A stretch of DNA of 47,852 bases from Candidatus Magasanikbacteria bacterium RIFCSPHIGHO2_02_FULL_48_18 (GCA_001784285.1 MFQC01000008.1:168896-216747); one strand, 5' to 3'. Shown: positions 1 to 7,614, counted from the first letter of the stretch. The notes: a model not told the origin generated them from the letters alone. A program made the numbers and translations.

Positions 1-2
1 CG

Positions 3-641
3 GCCCAGCTCGCGGCCGTCGCGGAGATCGAGCGCGAGCTCGGCCTCCCGATGGAGGGGCTGTTCGGGGTTACGGCCGAACAGCGCCGGCGGAACGTCCG
101 GATGCTCGTCGAGATCCGTGGGATCTACGAGCGTCTGGCGCGGCGGTATGCCGTCCGCCAGGGCTGGGACGACACGTGTGGACTCGCTGAGTTCGTCAGC
201 GAGGTCGGGATGGAGTTCCTTCGTCCCGATCGTCCACCGGTCGTCTCGCGGAAGGTGCCCGCCGTCGTCCGCGGCGGGCAGGAGGGCCGAGTGGTGGAGG
301 CGCACCCGTGCGCCGGCGGGGTGGTCGAGCTGTTCGCCTATGAGCAGCCCGGCTACCGGGCGCTGTTCTTCTGGCTCATCTGGAGGCCTGCCTCCGCTGA
401 CCAGGAGACGGCACATGCCCGTCAGCCGTCCGCGGCTCCGTCCCAGGAGCCCACGGCGGCGGTCGAGTCCGCACAGCCCTCGGTGGCGTTCGTCCACCAG
501 GGCAAGCGGGACTTCCGCTCGTCGTGCCACGGGGCCTACCCGCAGGTGACCAAGGGGCAAGCGGCCGATTTCCAGGCCGGCAAGCCTCTTCGGCTCACCT
601 GCCCGACCTGTGGCAAGTCGGGCACGGCCACCAAGAGCTAG
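3..641 (+). CDS. Hypothetical protein with C-terminal Cys-bearing KRDFR module (5' partial)
   Basis: The frame is open from the left window edge to the TAG at 641, so the start lies outside and at least 213 codons are present; the ATG at 51 in the ORF track is probably internal. I do not recognise the main domain. The last ~50 residues (KRDFR..SC, then LTC-PTC) match the C-terminus of the 807-aa protein at 2378-4801, which has a fuller C-x-C...C-x2-C set, so a small zinc-ribbon-like module is likely. A Pro/Ala/Ser/Glu-rich linker precedes it. Codon use is very GC-rich (gtc, ctc, cgg, gcc), unlike the neighbouring ATPase. A hairpin array follows the stop within ~40 nt. Function unknown. Confidence 0.75.
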   Translation, partial: AQLAAVAEIERELGLPMEGLFGVTAEQRRRNVRMLVEIRGIYERLARRYAVRQGWDDTCGLAEFVSEVGMEFLRPDRPPVVSRKVPAVVRGGQEGRVVEAHPCAGGVVELFAYEQPGYRALFFWLIWRPASADQETAHARQPSAAPSQEPTAAVESAQPSVAFVHQGKRDFRSSCHGAYPQVTKGQAADFQAGKPLRLTCPTCGKSGTATKS

Positions 642-675
642 TCTTCCGTCGAGAGACGCAGGACTAGCACCACAC

Positions 676-905
676 AACGCACTCTCCGGTTGTTGGATTA
701 CCAACCGGCGAGCGCAACACTGTTTCAATTTCGAGACAGTGTTAACCCAAGTAATCCCCCAATAGTTCCCGCATCATGGGTGAAGTGATGCAAAGGTTAT
801 ACGCGTTGTACCTAGTAGAAAAAACAACGCATGCACTCGGACGGCAAGATTAGCACCCTTGCCGACCGATCAGAGTTGTGGATGATTCCAATATTCTGAT
901 CGGGT
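676..905 (+). ncRNA. Hairpin array copy A1 (six stem-loops)
   Basis: Six consecutive stem-loops follow the upstream stop codon. H1 is CCGGTTG/CAACCGG (686-692/702-708, loop TTGGATTAC), extended by ctc/gag and gc/gc across single mismatches. H2 is AACACTGT/ACAGTGTT (716-723/736-743). H3 is GCATCA/TGATGC (771-776/786-791, loop TGGGTGAAG). H4 is GCGTTGT/ACAACGC (803-809/824-830). H5 is CGGCAAG/CTTGCCG (842-848/858-864). H6 is CCGATCAGA/TCTGATCGG (866-874/895-903). Copies at 4814 and 7064 keep the loops and vary the stems in a compensatory way, which argues for an RNA or folded single-strand function. It also fills the 326-nt gap before the ATPase gene. The class is not one I recognise, and the + orientation is inferred from its position after + strand genes. 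Confidence 0.7.
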
Positions 906-967
906 CCGAAATGGATTCGAGAAAGGGCGTTGGCCAGTATGGATGAACAGGGGAAACCTCGAAATGA

Positions 968-2095
968 TCAAGAGACCAAGAGGGTAGAAAAGAGGTTTTC
1001 TTTATTGACCAACGTCAACGTGCGTCCGCCTATGTCAGCAAACGCATGGTGTATAGCGGTCGGAAGAACATCTTTTTTGTACTTCATCTCAAACCCCGAG
1101 AGTGTTCCTCCCGCCTCTTCGATAAGGTCAATCTCTTGCCCAGTGTATGACCGCCAAAAATAATAGTTTGGCTGTCGGCGAAGTTGCGCGTTGTGTTTCA
1201 TCCGTTCGATGACGCAGAAATTTTCCCAAAGCGCGCCGACATCGCCTCGCAGGTCGAGCGGATTGAAGTTATTGATGAGAGCGTTGCGAAGCCCAAGATC
1301 GAGAAAATAATATTTTCGTTTCTTGCGAATACTCTGGCGTTGGTTTGTGGTGTATGGTCTCAGCGATGTGAGAAGAAATATCTCTTCGCAAAGATTGAGA
1401 TATTTTTTGATGGTTTGTTTATGGAGGCCAAGGAGAGTCGCAAGTTCTTCGTATGATGCTTCTTGGCCGATCTGGAGCGCTACAGCCTGAAGAAGGTCGA
1501 GAATCAGATGCGGTTGTTTGATACGTTCAATCGTGAGAATATCTTTGAGAAGAAAACTGTCGCGCAACTCTCGCAAAAGCTGTTCTCGGTCAGACATATT
1601 CTTGGTCGTGACGATGTCTGGATACGAACCATAGATGAGACGTTCTGCGAGTTGCTCGCGCAACGCTATGGGGTCACATTCATTCTGAAGCTCAGACAGA
1701 CTCAAAGGATACATGAGAAATGAAAAATGTCTGCCAGTGAGCGGCTCGACAACGCGATTGGCCAAATCCAATGACGATGAGCCAGTGACGAGGAATTGTT
1801 TTTTAGGATACGTGTCGATCAAAATTTTGAGGGTGAGTCCAATATCGCGCACTCTTTGCGCCTCGTCAATAATGACCCGTTCGTACGGCTCGACGAGACT
1901 AGAGAGGGCGGTGAGATTGGTGGTTTCAAATGCATTGCGTGTCTCTCCCCGGTCGCAATTGTAGAGAATCGTCGTATCGGACATGAATGTTTGTGCGAGC
2001 GTTGTTTTCCCCACCTGTCTTGGGCCATAGAGAATAACAATTTTGCCTTTATTGAGAGAATTCTCTATGATTTTCTGAAGATATCGTTTGATCAT
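968..2095 (-). CDS. ATP-binding protein, AAA (AAA_14) + DUF4143 family
   Basis: This 375-aa protein is close to the usual length for the family. A P-loop GPRQVGKTT sits at residues 24-32, and the Walker B stretch VIIDEAQ lies near 74-80. A winged-helix-like middle follows. The C-terminal DUF4143 region contains ...QEIDLIEE...GFEMKYKK, which resembles the E/D...ExK core of PD-(D/E)XK nucleases. These proteins are often numerous in CPR and archaeal genomes and their cellular role is not settled. The start ATG at 2095 lies ~26 nt downstream of a strong promoter and has no Shine-Dalgarno. The gene is AT-rich against its GC-rich neighbours, points the opposite way, and its 3' end abuts hairpin H6 of array A1. 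A paralogue lies at 5065-6207. Confidence 0.9.
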   Translation of the reverse strand: MIKRYLQKIIENSLNKGKIVILYGPRQVGKTTLAQTFMSDTTILYNCDRGETRNAFETTNLTALSSLVEPYERVIIDEAQRVRDIGLTLKILIDTYPKKQFLVTGSSSLDLANRVVEPLTGRHFSFLMYPLSLSELQNECDPIALREQLAERLIYGSYPDIVTTKNMSDREQLLRELRDSFLLKDILTIERIKQPHLILDLLQAVALQIGQEASYEELATLLGLHKQTIKKYLNLCEEIFLLTSLRPYTTNQRQSIRKKRKYYFLDLGLRNALINNFNPLDLRGDVGALWENFCVIERMKHNAQLRRQPNYYFWRSYTGQEIDLIEEAGGTLSGFEMKYKKDVLPTAIHHAFADIGGRTLTLVNKENLFSTLLVS

Positions 2096-2127
2096 ATTGT
2101 ATATAAAAAAATGAATACAATATACAG

Positions 2128-2156
2128 ATTATACTTAATTTGGTGATTGAAGTCAA
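2128..2156 (-). promoter_or_regulatory. Sigma70-type promoter of ATPase gene 1
   Basis: On the minus strand TTGACT (2156-2151), a 17-nt spacer and TATAAT (2133-2128) give a near-consensus promoter. Transcription would start near 2121 and leave a short leader of about 25 nt to the ATG at 2095. Confidence 0.75.
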
Positions 2157-2165
2157 GAAAATCAA

Positions 2166-2215
2166 TTGCCGACCGATCAGAGAAGTTTATTTTAGTATGA
2201 CTTTTGTGATCGGGA
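2166..2215 (+). repeat. Solitary copy of the H5 end plus H6 hairpin (type II)
   Basis: This 50-bp segment is identical, by reading, to 7225-7274 in array A3. It contains the H6 stem CCGATCA/TGATCGG (2173-2179/2207-2213). It lies upstream of the ATPase 1 promoter, so the ATPase is bracketed by H6 hairpins on both sides. Its first 17 bp (TTGCCGACCGATCAGAG) also occur at 859-875, giving direct repeats around the ATPase segment. Confidence 0.8.
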
Positions 2216-2248
2216 TTTATTCTCGAAATGTCCTTTTCAATCAAAAAG

Positions 2249-2300
2249 CAATGCGCTCCTTTGATTATTTTTATAAAAAATACTTTCTTGGAGCGCATTG
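2249..2300 (+). other. Long inverted repeat upstream of the 807-aa gene
   Basis: CAATGCGCTCC (2249-2259) pairs perfectly with GGAGCGCATTG (2290-2300) across a 30-nt A/T-rich loop. It lies between the solitary H6 copy and the gene start. A smaller hairpin CTCACC-GGGT-GGTGAG follows at 2327-2342. Role unknown: leader structure, or terminator of the upstream cassette without a good T-run. Confidence 0.55.
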
Positions 2301-2377
2301 TAAATTTGCCCAACAGTGTTGAGTCCTCACCGGGTGGTGAGAATTTGACATGGGCACGCCACGACCAGGAGGTCATC

Positions 2378-4801
2378 ATGGCGACGCAGAACACGCAGAA
2401 GGGGATTGAGACGACGGCGACCACCAGCACGCTGGTGGTCTGGAGCCGGCAGGGCGCCGAGCTCCGGGCAACGATCGTGGCCGACCCGCGTGGTCGGTGC
2501 AAGATCGTGTTCCTTGCAGGCTACCGGCCCGAGACGGCCGGAGCCTACCGCGGCGAGCTCCCGGCCGACGGGGAGCTTTGGGTCGTGGACGTCGTCCGCG
2601 ACACCAACGAGACGAATGCCCACAAGGGGGCACTCATCGTCCGCCTGGTTCGCCAGGCACGGTGGGAGCTCTGCTCCCTGGGCGAAGAGGTCTTCGGGGT
2701 GCGACGGTTCGCCCCCGTCTGCCTCGACGGGGAGGCATCGGACGTCTACTGCTCCTCGATTTCGCGCGAGGAGATCAAGACGGCCAACGCGCCGTTCCGG
2801 GCGGCCGAGGAGAAGCGGATGCTGTGGCAAATTGGGCCACAGAATCCGGCCTTTTTCCCGACGTTCGGGCGACCCGACGAGACGAGGGTGGACGACCGAG
2901 GCATCGTGACCTTGGTCTACCCACATGGCGAGAGGATGACGCAGACTTCCTCGCTCTCGCGCGAGTACGCGATCGAGCCTGCGGGCTGGTCGTGGGATGA
3001 GACGAAGGGTGAGGTCATCCTCGAGCAGAGCTTCCCGGAGATCCCGGGTGCTGTGCTGCGCGAGACGGTCGCCAATTTGAGTGGCGTCCGTCACGGCTGG
3101 GAGCTCGTGCCCGAGGGGATGAAGGCCGAGATCGTCGCCTTCATGACGCCACGGATGCCGAGCCCGGAGGAGGTCGGCAGGCAGGCAGGGGCTGAGCGCG
3201 TTGGGTGGGTTGCGAAGTCGCTCGACAAGCTCATCACGCTTGTTGATGTGCTCCGCCACCCCTGCGAGAAGGGGCTGGTCACCGAGCGCTACGAGACGAC
3301 CTCGTACTCGGTTCCCGTCAGCTATGGGGATGAGACGTGGTACGAGACCTCTTCCCGGGGGGTCAGGACGGCATGCTACTCCACGCACGTCGTCCTCCTC
3401 GACGACGGGGTTCAGGTAGGCCGTCTTGAGGGGTCGGTCACGACCGGGGAGACGCCTGAGGCAGCGGTGCGTCGGATGATGGCGAAGGAGAAGGAGGACA
3501 TCAAGAGTTCTCTTCGCCCTGCTTCCGACTGGCGCCGCGTCCCGGTGCCGTTCCTCGGGGAGCTCACCGAGGCCGAGTGGAGCCGTCGGGTCTTCGCGGC
3601 ATTCCGAGCCGCCCGGAAGGAGGCGATGTCGGCGTGGGGTGAGCGCCTCACGGCGTGCCTCCGAAGCACGCAGGAGGTCTGGGCTGAGTACCGCACGCTC
3701 AAGCCCGAGCTCCTCCAGGCGTGTAACCGTCGCTGGCTGTCCACCCCCACACCGGAGACCATGCCCGAGCTCCGGAAGATGGTGGCCGACCATCGGGAGT
3801 ACGGCCGGGTCGCCGCCGAGGCCGAGGCGCTCCGGAAGGCCATTCGCGCGGTCGAGAATTGGTCGGAGTACGGCGACTTCTCTCGGAGCCTCGCTCAGGA
3901 GTTCTCCGAGTGGAGTTCGTCGTGCGGCGATCACCGGATCCCCACCGACCTCGAGGTTATCCGCCAGTGGATGCCCGAGGCTCAGGCGGTCTTGGCGCGA
4001 GCCGAGACAGCGCGGGACGAGATTCGGCAGCGACGCGACGAGGCTCGTCGTCGCTTCGCCGAGATCACGTCGGCCACGGGAGCGACGGTCGGCCACTTCG
4101 CCCTGCCCGAGTCGGGTTGGGGCGATCACGATGCTTCGCTCGCGGGTCGGATCCGTGGGTTGAAGATCGTCGTCCCGGAGGGCATGGCGAGTGCGACCAC
4201 GCTGCCGGGCGTCGACCGGGTCGAGGCTAAGACCCTCATCCCGGGCGACAAGGCCTTGGTGCTTTACTCCTTTGGGGGTGGCACCAGGCGATACGGGGCT
4301 CGGGACCACATTCAGAGTGGTCTCACCCAGATCGTTTCGGTCGGCGGCAGTCGACGTGAACCAGTCGTGGTTCTCGCAATCGTCGAGACACCGGACTGGC
4401 ACGTGGCGTGGCAGAACACCCACGACGGCGAGGTGACGAATTTCGTCTTCGCCGATCGGCGTGGGATTCACACGCTGTACCTCGACGGGGACGACGTCTG
4501 TACCGAGGCGTGGGAAGGCGTGGAGCCGACCTCGCCGTCGGTAGCAGAGATGCGCGCGTTCTTCGGCCTCGGTAGTGGTACGCTTCGTGCCACCACCGCG
4601 TCGGAGACAGTGCAGTCTGTGCCGTCGACCGTCCCGGAGATCAAGACGGTGACCTTCGCCCACGATAGCAAGCGGGACTTCCGCTGCTCATGTGGGGTCT
4701 TCAACCGGATGACCTCCGGTGACTTCGCCCGCTACAACTCCGGCGAGACTATTGCACTCACGTGCATGGTTTGTGACGGGGTTGGGGAGGTCAAGAAGTA
4801 G
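2378..4801 (+). CDS. Large hypothetical protein, GC-rich, C-terminal KRDFR zinc module
   Basis: ATG at 2378 is chosen because AGGAGG sits 6 nt upstream; the ORF-track start at 2228 has no such site and reads through AT-rich leader. The product is 807 aa with no signal peptide or clear membrane segment. Residues ~430-640 are rich in Arg/Glu/Ala and look helical, possibly coiled coil. The last ~45 residues carry KRDFRCSCG...LTCMVCD, a C-x-C...C-x2-C pattern shared with the gene at 3-641, consistent with a small zinc-binding module. I recognise no catalytic motif. Base composition and codon use match the other GC-rich genes of the island and not the core genes. A hairpin array follows ~15 nt after the stop. 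A 778-aa antisense ORF here is a GC-skew shadow. Confidence 0.8.
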   Translation: MATQNTQKGIETTATTSTLVVWSRQGAELRATIVADPRGRCKIVFLAGYRPETAGAYRGELPADGELWVVDVVRDTNETNAHKGALIVRLVRQARWELCSLGEEVFGVRRFAPVCLDGEASDVYCSSISREEIKTANAPFRAAEEKRMLWQIGPQNPAFFPTFGRPDETRVDDRGIVTLVYPHGERMTQTSSLSREYAIEPAGWSWDETKGEVILEQSFPEIPGAVLRETVANLSGVRHGWELVPEGMKAEIVAFMTPRMPSPEEVGRQAGAERVGWVAKSLDKLITLVDVLRHPCEKGLVTERYETTSYSVPVSYGDETWYETSSRGVRTACYSTHVVLLDDGVQVGRLEGSVTTGETPEAAVRRMMAKEKEDIKSSLRPASDWRRVPVPFLGELTEAEWSRRVFAAFRAARKEAMSAWGERLTACLRSTQEVWAEYRTLKPELLQACNRRWLSTPTPETMPELRKMVADHREYGRVAAEAEALRKAIRAVENWSEYGDFSRSLAQEFSEWSSSCGDHRIPTDLEVIRQWMPEAQAVLARAETARDEIRQRRDEARRRFAEITSATGATVGHFALPESGWGDHDASLAGRIRGLKIVVPEGMASATTLPGVDRVEAKTLIPGDKALVLYSFGGGTRRYGARDHIQSGLTQIVSVGGSRREPVVVLAIVETPDWHVAWQNTHDGEVTNFVFADRRGIHTLYLDGDDVCTEAWEGVEPTSPSVAEMRAFFGLGSGTLRATTASETVQSVPSTVPEIKTVTFAHDSKRDFRCSCGVFNRMTSGDFARYNSGETIALTCMVCDGVGEVKK

Positions 4802-4813
4802 TCGCCGTCAATA

Positions 4814-5044
4814 CAACGCCCTCTCCCAGCTTTTGGATTACCAGCTGGGAATCGGGCGCACTCGCTCCATGTCGGGGCAGTGCAAAAATTGGTAGTCTCC
4901 CAATAGTTCCCGCATCATGGGTAAAGTGATGCAAAGGTTACACGCGTTGTACCTATAAAAAAACAACGCACGCACTCGGACGGCAAGATTAGCACCCTTG
5001 CCGACCGATCAGAGTCTTGGATGATTCCAATATTCTGATCGGGT
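4814..5044 (+). ncRNA. Hairpin array copy A2 (six stem-loops)
   Basis: This copy has the same order as A1 with changed but still paired stems. H1 is CCCAGCT/AGCTGGG (4825-4831/4843-4849) around the conserved TTGGATTAC loop, plus an outer GCCC/GGGC. H2 is GCACT/AGTGC (4858-4862/4879-4883), followed inward by a GC-rich pairing. H3 is GCATCA/TGATGC (4912-4917/4927-4932, loop TGGGTAAAG). H4 is GCGTTGT/ACAACGC (4944-4950/4963-4969). H5 is CGGCAAG/CTTGCCG (4981-4987/4997-5003). H6 is CCGATCAGA/TCTGATCGG (5005-5013/5034-5042). H1 differs from A1 at several positions on both arms together. The array fills the gap up to the second ATPase gene. Confidence 0.7.
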
Positions 5045-5064
5045 CCAAAGTGTACCCCAATTGG

Positions 5065-6207
5065 TTATGCAATACCAAGAAAATGGTCGCGCGCTGTCGC
5101 ATCGTCGCTTGCAATACACGAGAATGATGCATGCGGGTAAAGCGTGGTAAATTCTTTTGGAGCTATGGCAAAACGGCCGACGCTCTGTTTGAATTCAAAT
5201 GCGGTAACCTTGCCGTTCTTTTCGCAGACAAGATCAACTTCTTGTTGGCTATAGCTCCGCCAAAAATACATATTGCTTGGCTGTGCTTCGTTTTGTTCAC
5301 GCTTCATTCGATCAGCAATCATCGCATTTTCAAACAGCGCGCCGCTGTCGGTGCGAAGCGTGAGTGGATTGAAATTGCCAATGATGGCATTGCGCACGCC
5401 ACAGTCGAAGAAATATATTTTCACTTTGCGTGAAAGTTCATTTCTGGCGTTTTTAGTGAAAGCGCGTAGTCGAAATATAATGAATGATTGTTCGAGAAGT
5501 CTGATATATCGTTCAACAGTTTTATATGACAGGCCAATTTTCCTTCCGAGTTCGTTGTACGATACTTCGCTTCCGAGCTGGAGTGCGAGCGCCGCAAGGA
5601 GATGCCTGAGCGGTTCGCTGTCTTTCACCCGGTCAAATGCGACAATATCTTTGTACAGATAATTGTCGGCTATAAATCGAATGCGCTCAATCTTGTCTTC
5701 ATGTCCTATGATTGTGGCGATTTCCGGATAGCTTCCATAGATGAGGAGTTCGTGAAGTCGTGTGGTGCGGTTCACGACCATTTCGGATTGGACGAGTTCC
5801 TTGAAAAGAAGAGGAGAAAGGAAAAAGGCAAAATGCCGTCCTGTAAGCGGTTCTGAGAGGGTGTTTCGAAGTTCAAATGCGGCAGAACCGGTCGCAATAA
5901 TCTGAGTATCTTTGAGGTGATCTGTAGCGATTTTGAGGATGCGTCCAATCTCGTGCACCTGATGGGCCTCATCAAGAACCACGAGACGCACATTCCCAAA
6001 AAGTCGCTGGAGCGCGAGCGAGTCCGGAATGAGCGCATCTCGGACACGGGCTTCATCGCAAGAAAGAAAAAGCATGTCTTTTTCATGTTCAAACATCTGT
6101 TGGAGCATGGTAGTCTTTCCTACCTGTCGGGCACCATAAATAATAAGAATTTTGCCTTTATGGAGATATTTTTTTAGGATCTCTTCAAGATTTCTTTTTA
6201 CATACAT
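5065..6207 (-). CDS. ATP-binding protein, AAA (AAA_14) + DUF4143 family, second paralogue
   Basis: Start ATG at 6207 (MYVKRNL...) is preferred over the ORF-track start at 6942: the extra 245 codons are antisense to the GC-rich Nudix-like gene, and a consensus promoter lies only ~40 nt upstream of 6207. The 380-aa product has a P-loop GARQVGKTT at residues 25-33, Walker B LVVLDEAH, and a DUF4143 C-terminus with QEVDLVCEKNG...FEFKQ, again like an ExK nuclease-type core. It is a clear paralogue of the protein at 968-2095 (shared GKxxILYGxRQVGKTT, LTGRHF, YFWRSY). Its 3' end abuts the H6 hairpin of array A2, as ATPase 1 abuts A1. There is no Shine-Dalgarno. Confidence 0.9.
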   Translation of the reverse strand: MYVKRNLEEILKKYLHKGKILIIYGARQVGKTTMLQQMFEHEKDMLFLSCDEARVRDALIPDSLALQRLFGNVRLVVLDEAHQVHEIGRILKIATDHLKDTQIIATGSAAFELRNTLSEPLTGRHFAFFLSPLLFKELVQSEMVVNRTTRLHELLIYGSYPEIATIIGHEDKIERIRFIADNYLYKDIVAFDRVKDSEPLRHLLAALALQLGSEVSYNELGRKIGLSYKTVERYIRLLEQSFIIFRLRAFTKNARNELSRKVKIYFFDCGVRNAIIGNFNPLTLRTDSGALFENAMIADRMKREQNEAQPSNMYFWRSYSQQEVDLVCEKNGKVTAFEFKQSVGRFAIAPKEFTTLYPHASFSCIASDDATARDHFLGIA

Positions 6208-6244
6208 AATCAAAAATAGTTTAAAAAATAGAATACATATACTA

Positions 6245-6273
6245 ATTTTAGTACAAAAAATAGAAGTTGTCAA
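6245..6273 (-). promoter_or_regulatory. Sigma70-type promoter of ATPase gene 2
   Basis: On the minus strand TTGACA (6273-6268), a 17-nt spacer and TAAAAT (6250-6245). The geometry matches the ATPase 1 promoter, and its position supports the ATG at 6207. Confidence 0.75.
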
Positions 6274-6357
6274 ATTGTCATGTGCGCCGTATGGGTTTAT
6301 TCCCTTAAATATTTCATAGGCAAAATTAAGGATGGAATATTTGAGGGAGTGATATCC

Positions 6358-6374
6358 CCGGTTGTCCCAACCGG
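6358..6374 (+). repeat. H1-like hairpin remnant upstream of the Nudix-like gene
   Basis: CCGGTTG-TCC-CAACCGG, followed by CGAGCG, repeats the H1 stem and right flank of arrays A1 and A3 with a shortened loop. It lies on the far side of ATPase 2 from array A2 and could be a broken array. Nothing else clear is seen in 6274-6465 except a TCCCG/CGGGA hairpin (about 6407-6424). Confidence 0.5.
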
Positions 6375-6465
6375 CGAGCGTGTGCTCGAAAGAGGGAACA
6401 AAGTCTGTCCCGGTCACGATCGGGAGCCGCTGTTGCCATGGCGGTTGCCTCAAAAGGAGGAAATC

Positions 6466-7035
6466 ATGGCGAACCACACGATGACGAAGGCAGAGTTGGT
6501 GGGGATTCTTCTGGCCGGAGGGATCAATGTATCCCTTTATGGCCTGGGGAAGGCCAAGACACTGGACCACCTCCTCAGGGAGGTGGAGAGCGGAGAAGCC
6601 GAACTCCGCAAAGACGAAAACGGCAGGCTGACCCGCGTGACGCGGGTCGCCAAGGGCGAGGTCCTTTACCGGACGCCGGCCGGAGGACTCCGTCTCTGTG
6701 AGGACCGGCAGGTCTTCACAGATTGCCGCGAGCGCCGGCGCTGGGCCGATCTTGCCCCCAACGCCGTGAGCGAGAAGCTTGCGGTGGGCGAGGACGCGGC
6801 CGGGGGCATCCGGCGCGCGCTCCTGGAAGAGCTCGGCATCGACCCCATGCTCGCGGCCATCGAGCCGAAGGGCATGCGGGTCGAGACCGTCGTGAGCCCG
6901 AGCTACCCGGGGCTCTTGACGGTCTATGAGCTCTACGACCACCGCGTAGAGCTCACGGCGGAGGCCTACCGCCCGGAGGGTTACGTGGAAGTCCAGGAGG
7001 ACAAGTCCACGTATTTCCTCTGGGAGGAGGTGTAG
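6466..7035 (+). CDS. Nudix-like domain protein, GC-rich cassette gene
   Basis: ATG at 6466 is preceded by AAGGAGG with good spacing, so the longer ORF-track start at 6280 is rejected. The 189-aa product begins with a ~25-residue helical segment. A region near residues 100-130 reads SEKLAVGEDAAGGI, then RRALLEELGI; RALLEELGI resembles the REUxEExGU part of a Nudix box with the first Glu replaced by Ala. Known Nudix enzymes hydrolyse nucleoside-diphosphate-linked substrates, but with that change catalysis is uncertain. The C-terminus (YRPEGYVEVQEDKSTYFLW) fits the end of a Nudix fold. Array A3 follows the stop. Composition matches the genes at 3-641 and 2378-4801. Confidence 0.65.
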   Translation: MANHTMTKAELVGILLAGGINVSLYGLGKAKTLDHLLREVESGEAELRKDENGRLTRVTRVAKGEVLYRTPAGGLRLCEDRQVFTDCRERRRWADLAPNAVSEKLAVGEDAAGGIRRALLEELGIDPMLAAIEPKGMRVETVVSPSYPGLLTVYELYDHRVELTAEAYRPEGYVEVQEDKSTYFLWEEV

Positions 7036-7063
7036 CCCTCCGTCTAGAGACGCAGGGCAAAAA

Positions 7064-7274
7064 CAACGACGCGCTTTCCGGTTGTTGGATTACCAACCGG
7101 CGAGCGCAACACTGTTTCAATTTTGAAACGGTGTTACACCAAAGTAATCTCCCAATACTCGCGTATTGTGGGTGAAGCAATACCTGTTCTGTAACAACGC
7201 ACTCGGACGGCAAGATTAGCACCCTTGCCGACCGATCAGAGAAGTTTATTTTAGTATGACTTTTGTGATCGGGA
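7064..7274 (+). ncRNA. Hairpin array copy A3
   Basis: H1 is CCGGTTG/CAACCGG (7078-7084/7094-7100, loop TTGGATTAC). H2 is extended to 13 pairs (7108-7120/7123-7135). H3 is GTATTG/CAATAC (7163-7168/7178-7183) around the unchanged loop TGGGTGAAG, with three compensatory pairs relative to GCATCA/TGATGC in A1 and A2. H4 lacks its 5' arm. H5 is CGGCAAG/CTTGCCG (7208-7214/7224-7230). H6 is CCGATCA/TGATCGG (7232-7238/7266-7272), the type II spacer version. It directly follows the Nudix-like gene with no ATPase next to it. Confidence 0.7.
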
Positions 7275-7499
7275 AAAGTTTCCGATGGCTCTTGTTCACT
7301 GGCGGCCAATTCGCTTGGTCATTCAGAAAAAATATCATCCTTCAACGTCAGTCGGCCTTCCATATGTCAGAACCTCGACGCCAGATCGTGCGCGACGATG
7401 ATAAGGACAGTGTTTTTACTCTCTCCAAAAACGCTATGCCTATCACCGCCACGGTTTGGTGCAGGGGTTTTGTCTGTTCATCTTCATGTCTTGGTGCTA

Positions 7500-7614
7500 C
7501 ACTATTTGATAGTGTATTCGTACCAGCCTGCAGGACAACACCGATACGAACAGTACTTTTACATCCCGACGTAGTCGGGAATCTCTCTCCGTAAAAATAT
7601 TATGCGTATCGGTG
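7500..7614 (+). other. Structured intergenic segment upstream of the 145-aa gene
   Basis: The gap 7275-7741 has no convincing gene. It holds CACTAT-TTG-ATAGTG (7500-7514) and a long-range stem CACCGATACG/CGTATCGGTG (7539-7548/7605-7614, with a further ACA/TGT outside). That stem encloses the mini-palindrome CCCGAC-GTA-GTCGGG (7565-7579). The promoter at 7656 lies downstream, so this may be the 3' end of another cassette-like unit rather than a leader. Confidence 0.45.

Noticed and set aside
2327-4663. 778-aa antisense ORF
   Set aside because: It is the mirror of the GC-rich 807-aa gene, with low-complexity Arg/Leu/Pro composition and no start signal.
5065-6942. 625-aa version of ATPase 2
   Set aside because: The N-terminal 245 codons are antisense to the Nudix-like gene and cross the promoter; the family start is MYVKRN at 6207.
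676-7274. Hairpin arrays as integron attC sites
   Set aside because: GTTGGAT in H1 fits the GTTRRRY core, but copy A2 has TTTGGAT, there is no paired RYYYAAC box at the other end, and the multi-hairpin layout is unlike a single attC stem. No integrase is in the window.
676-7274. Arrays as a CRISPR locus
   Set aside because: No short identical repeats with regular unique spacers and no cas genes.
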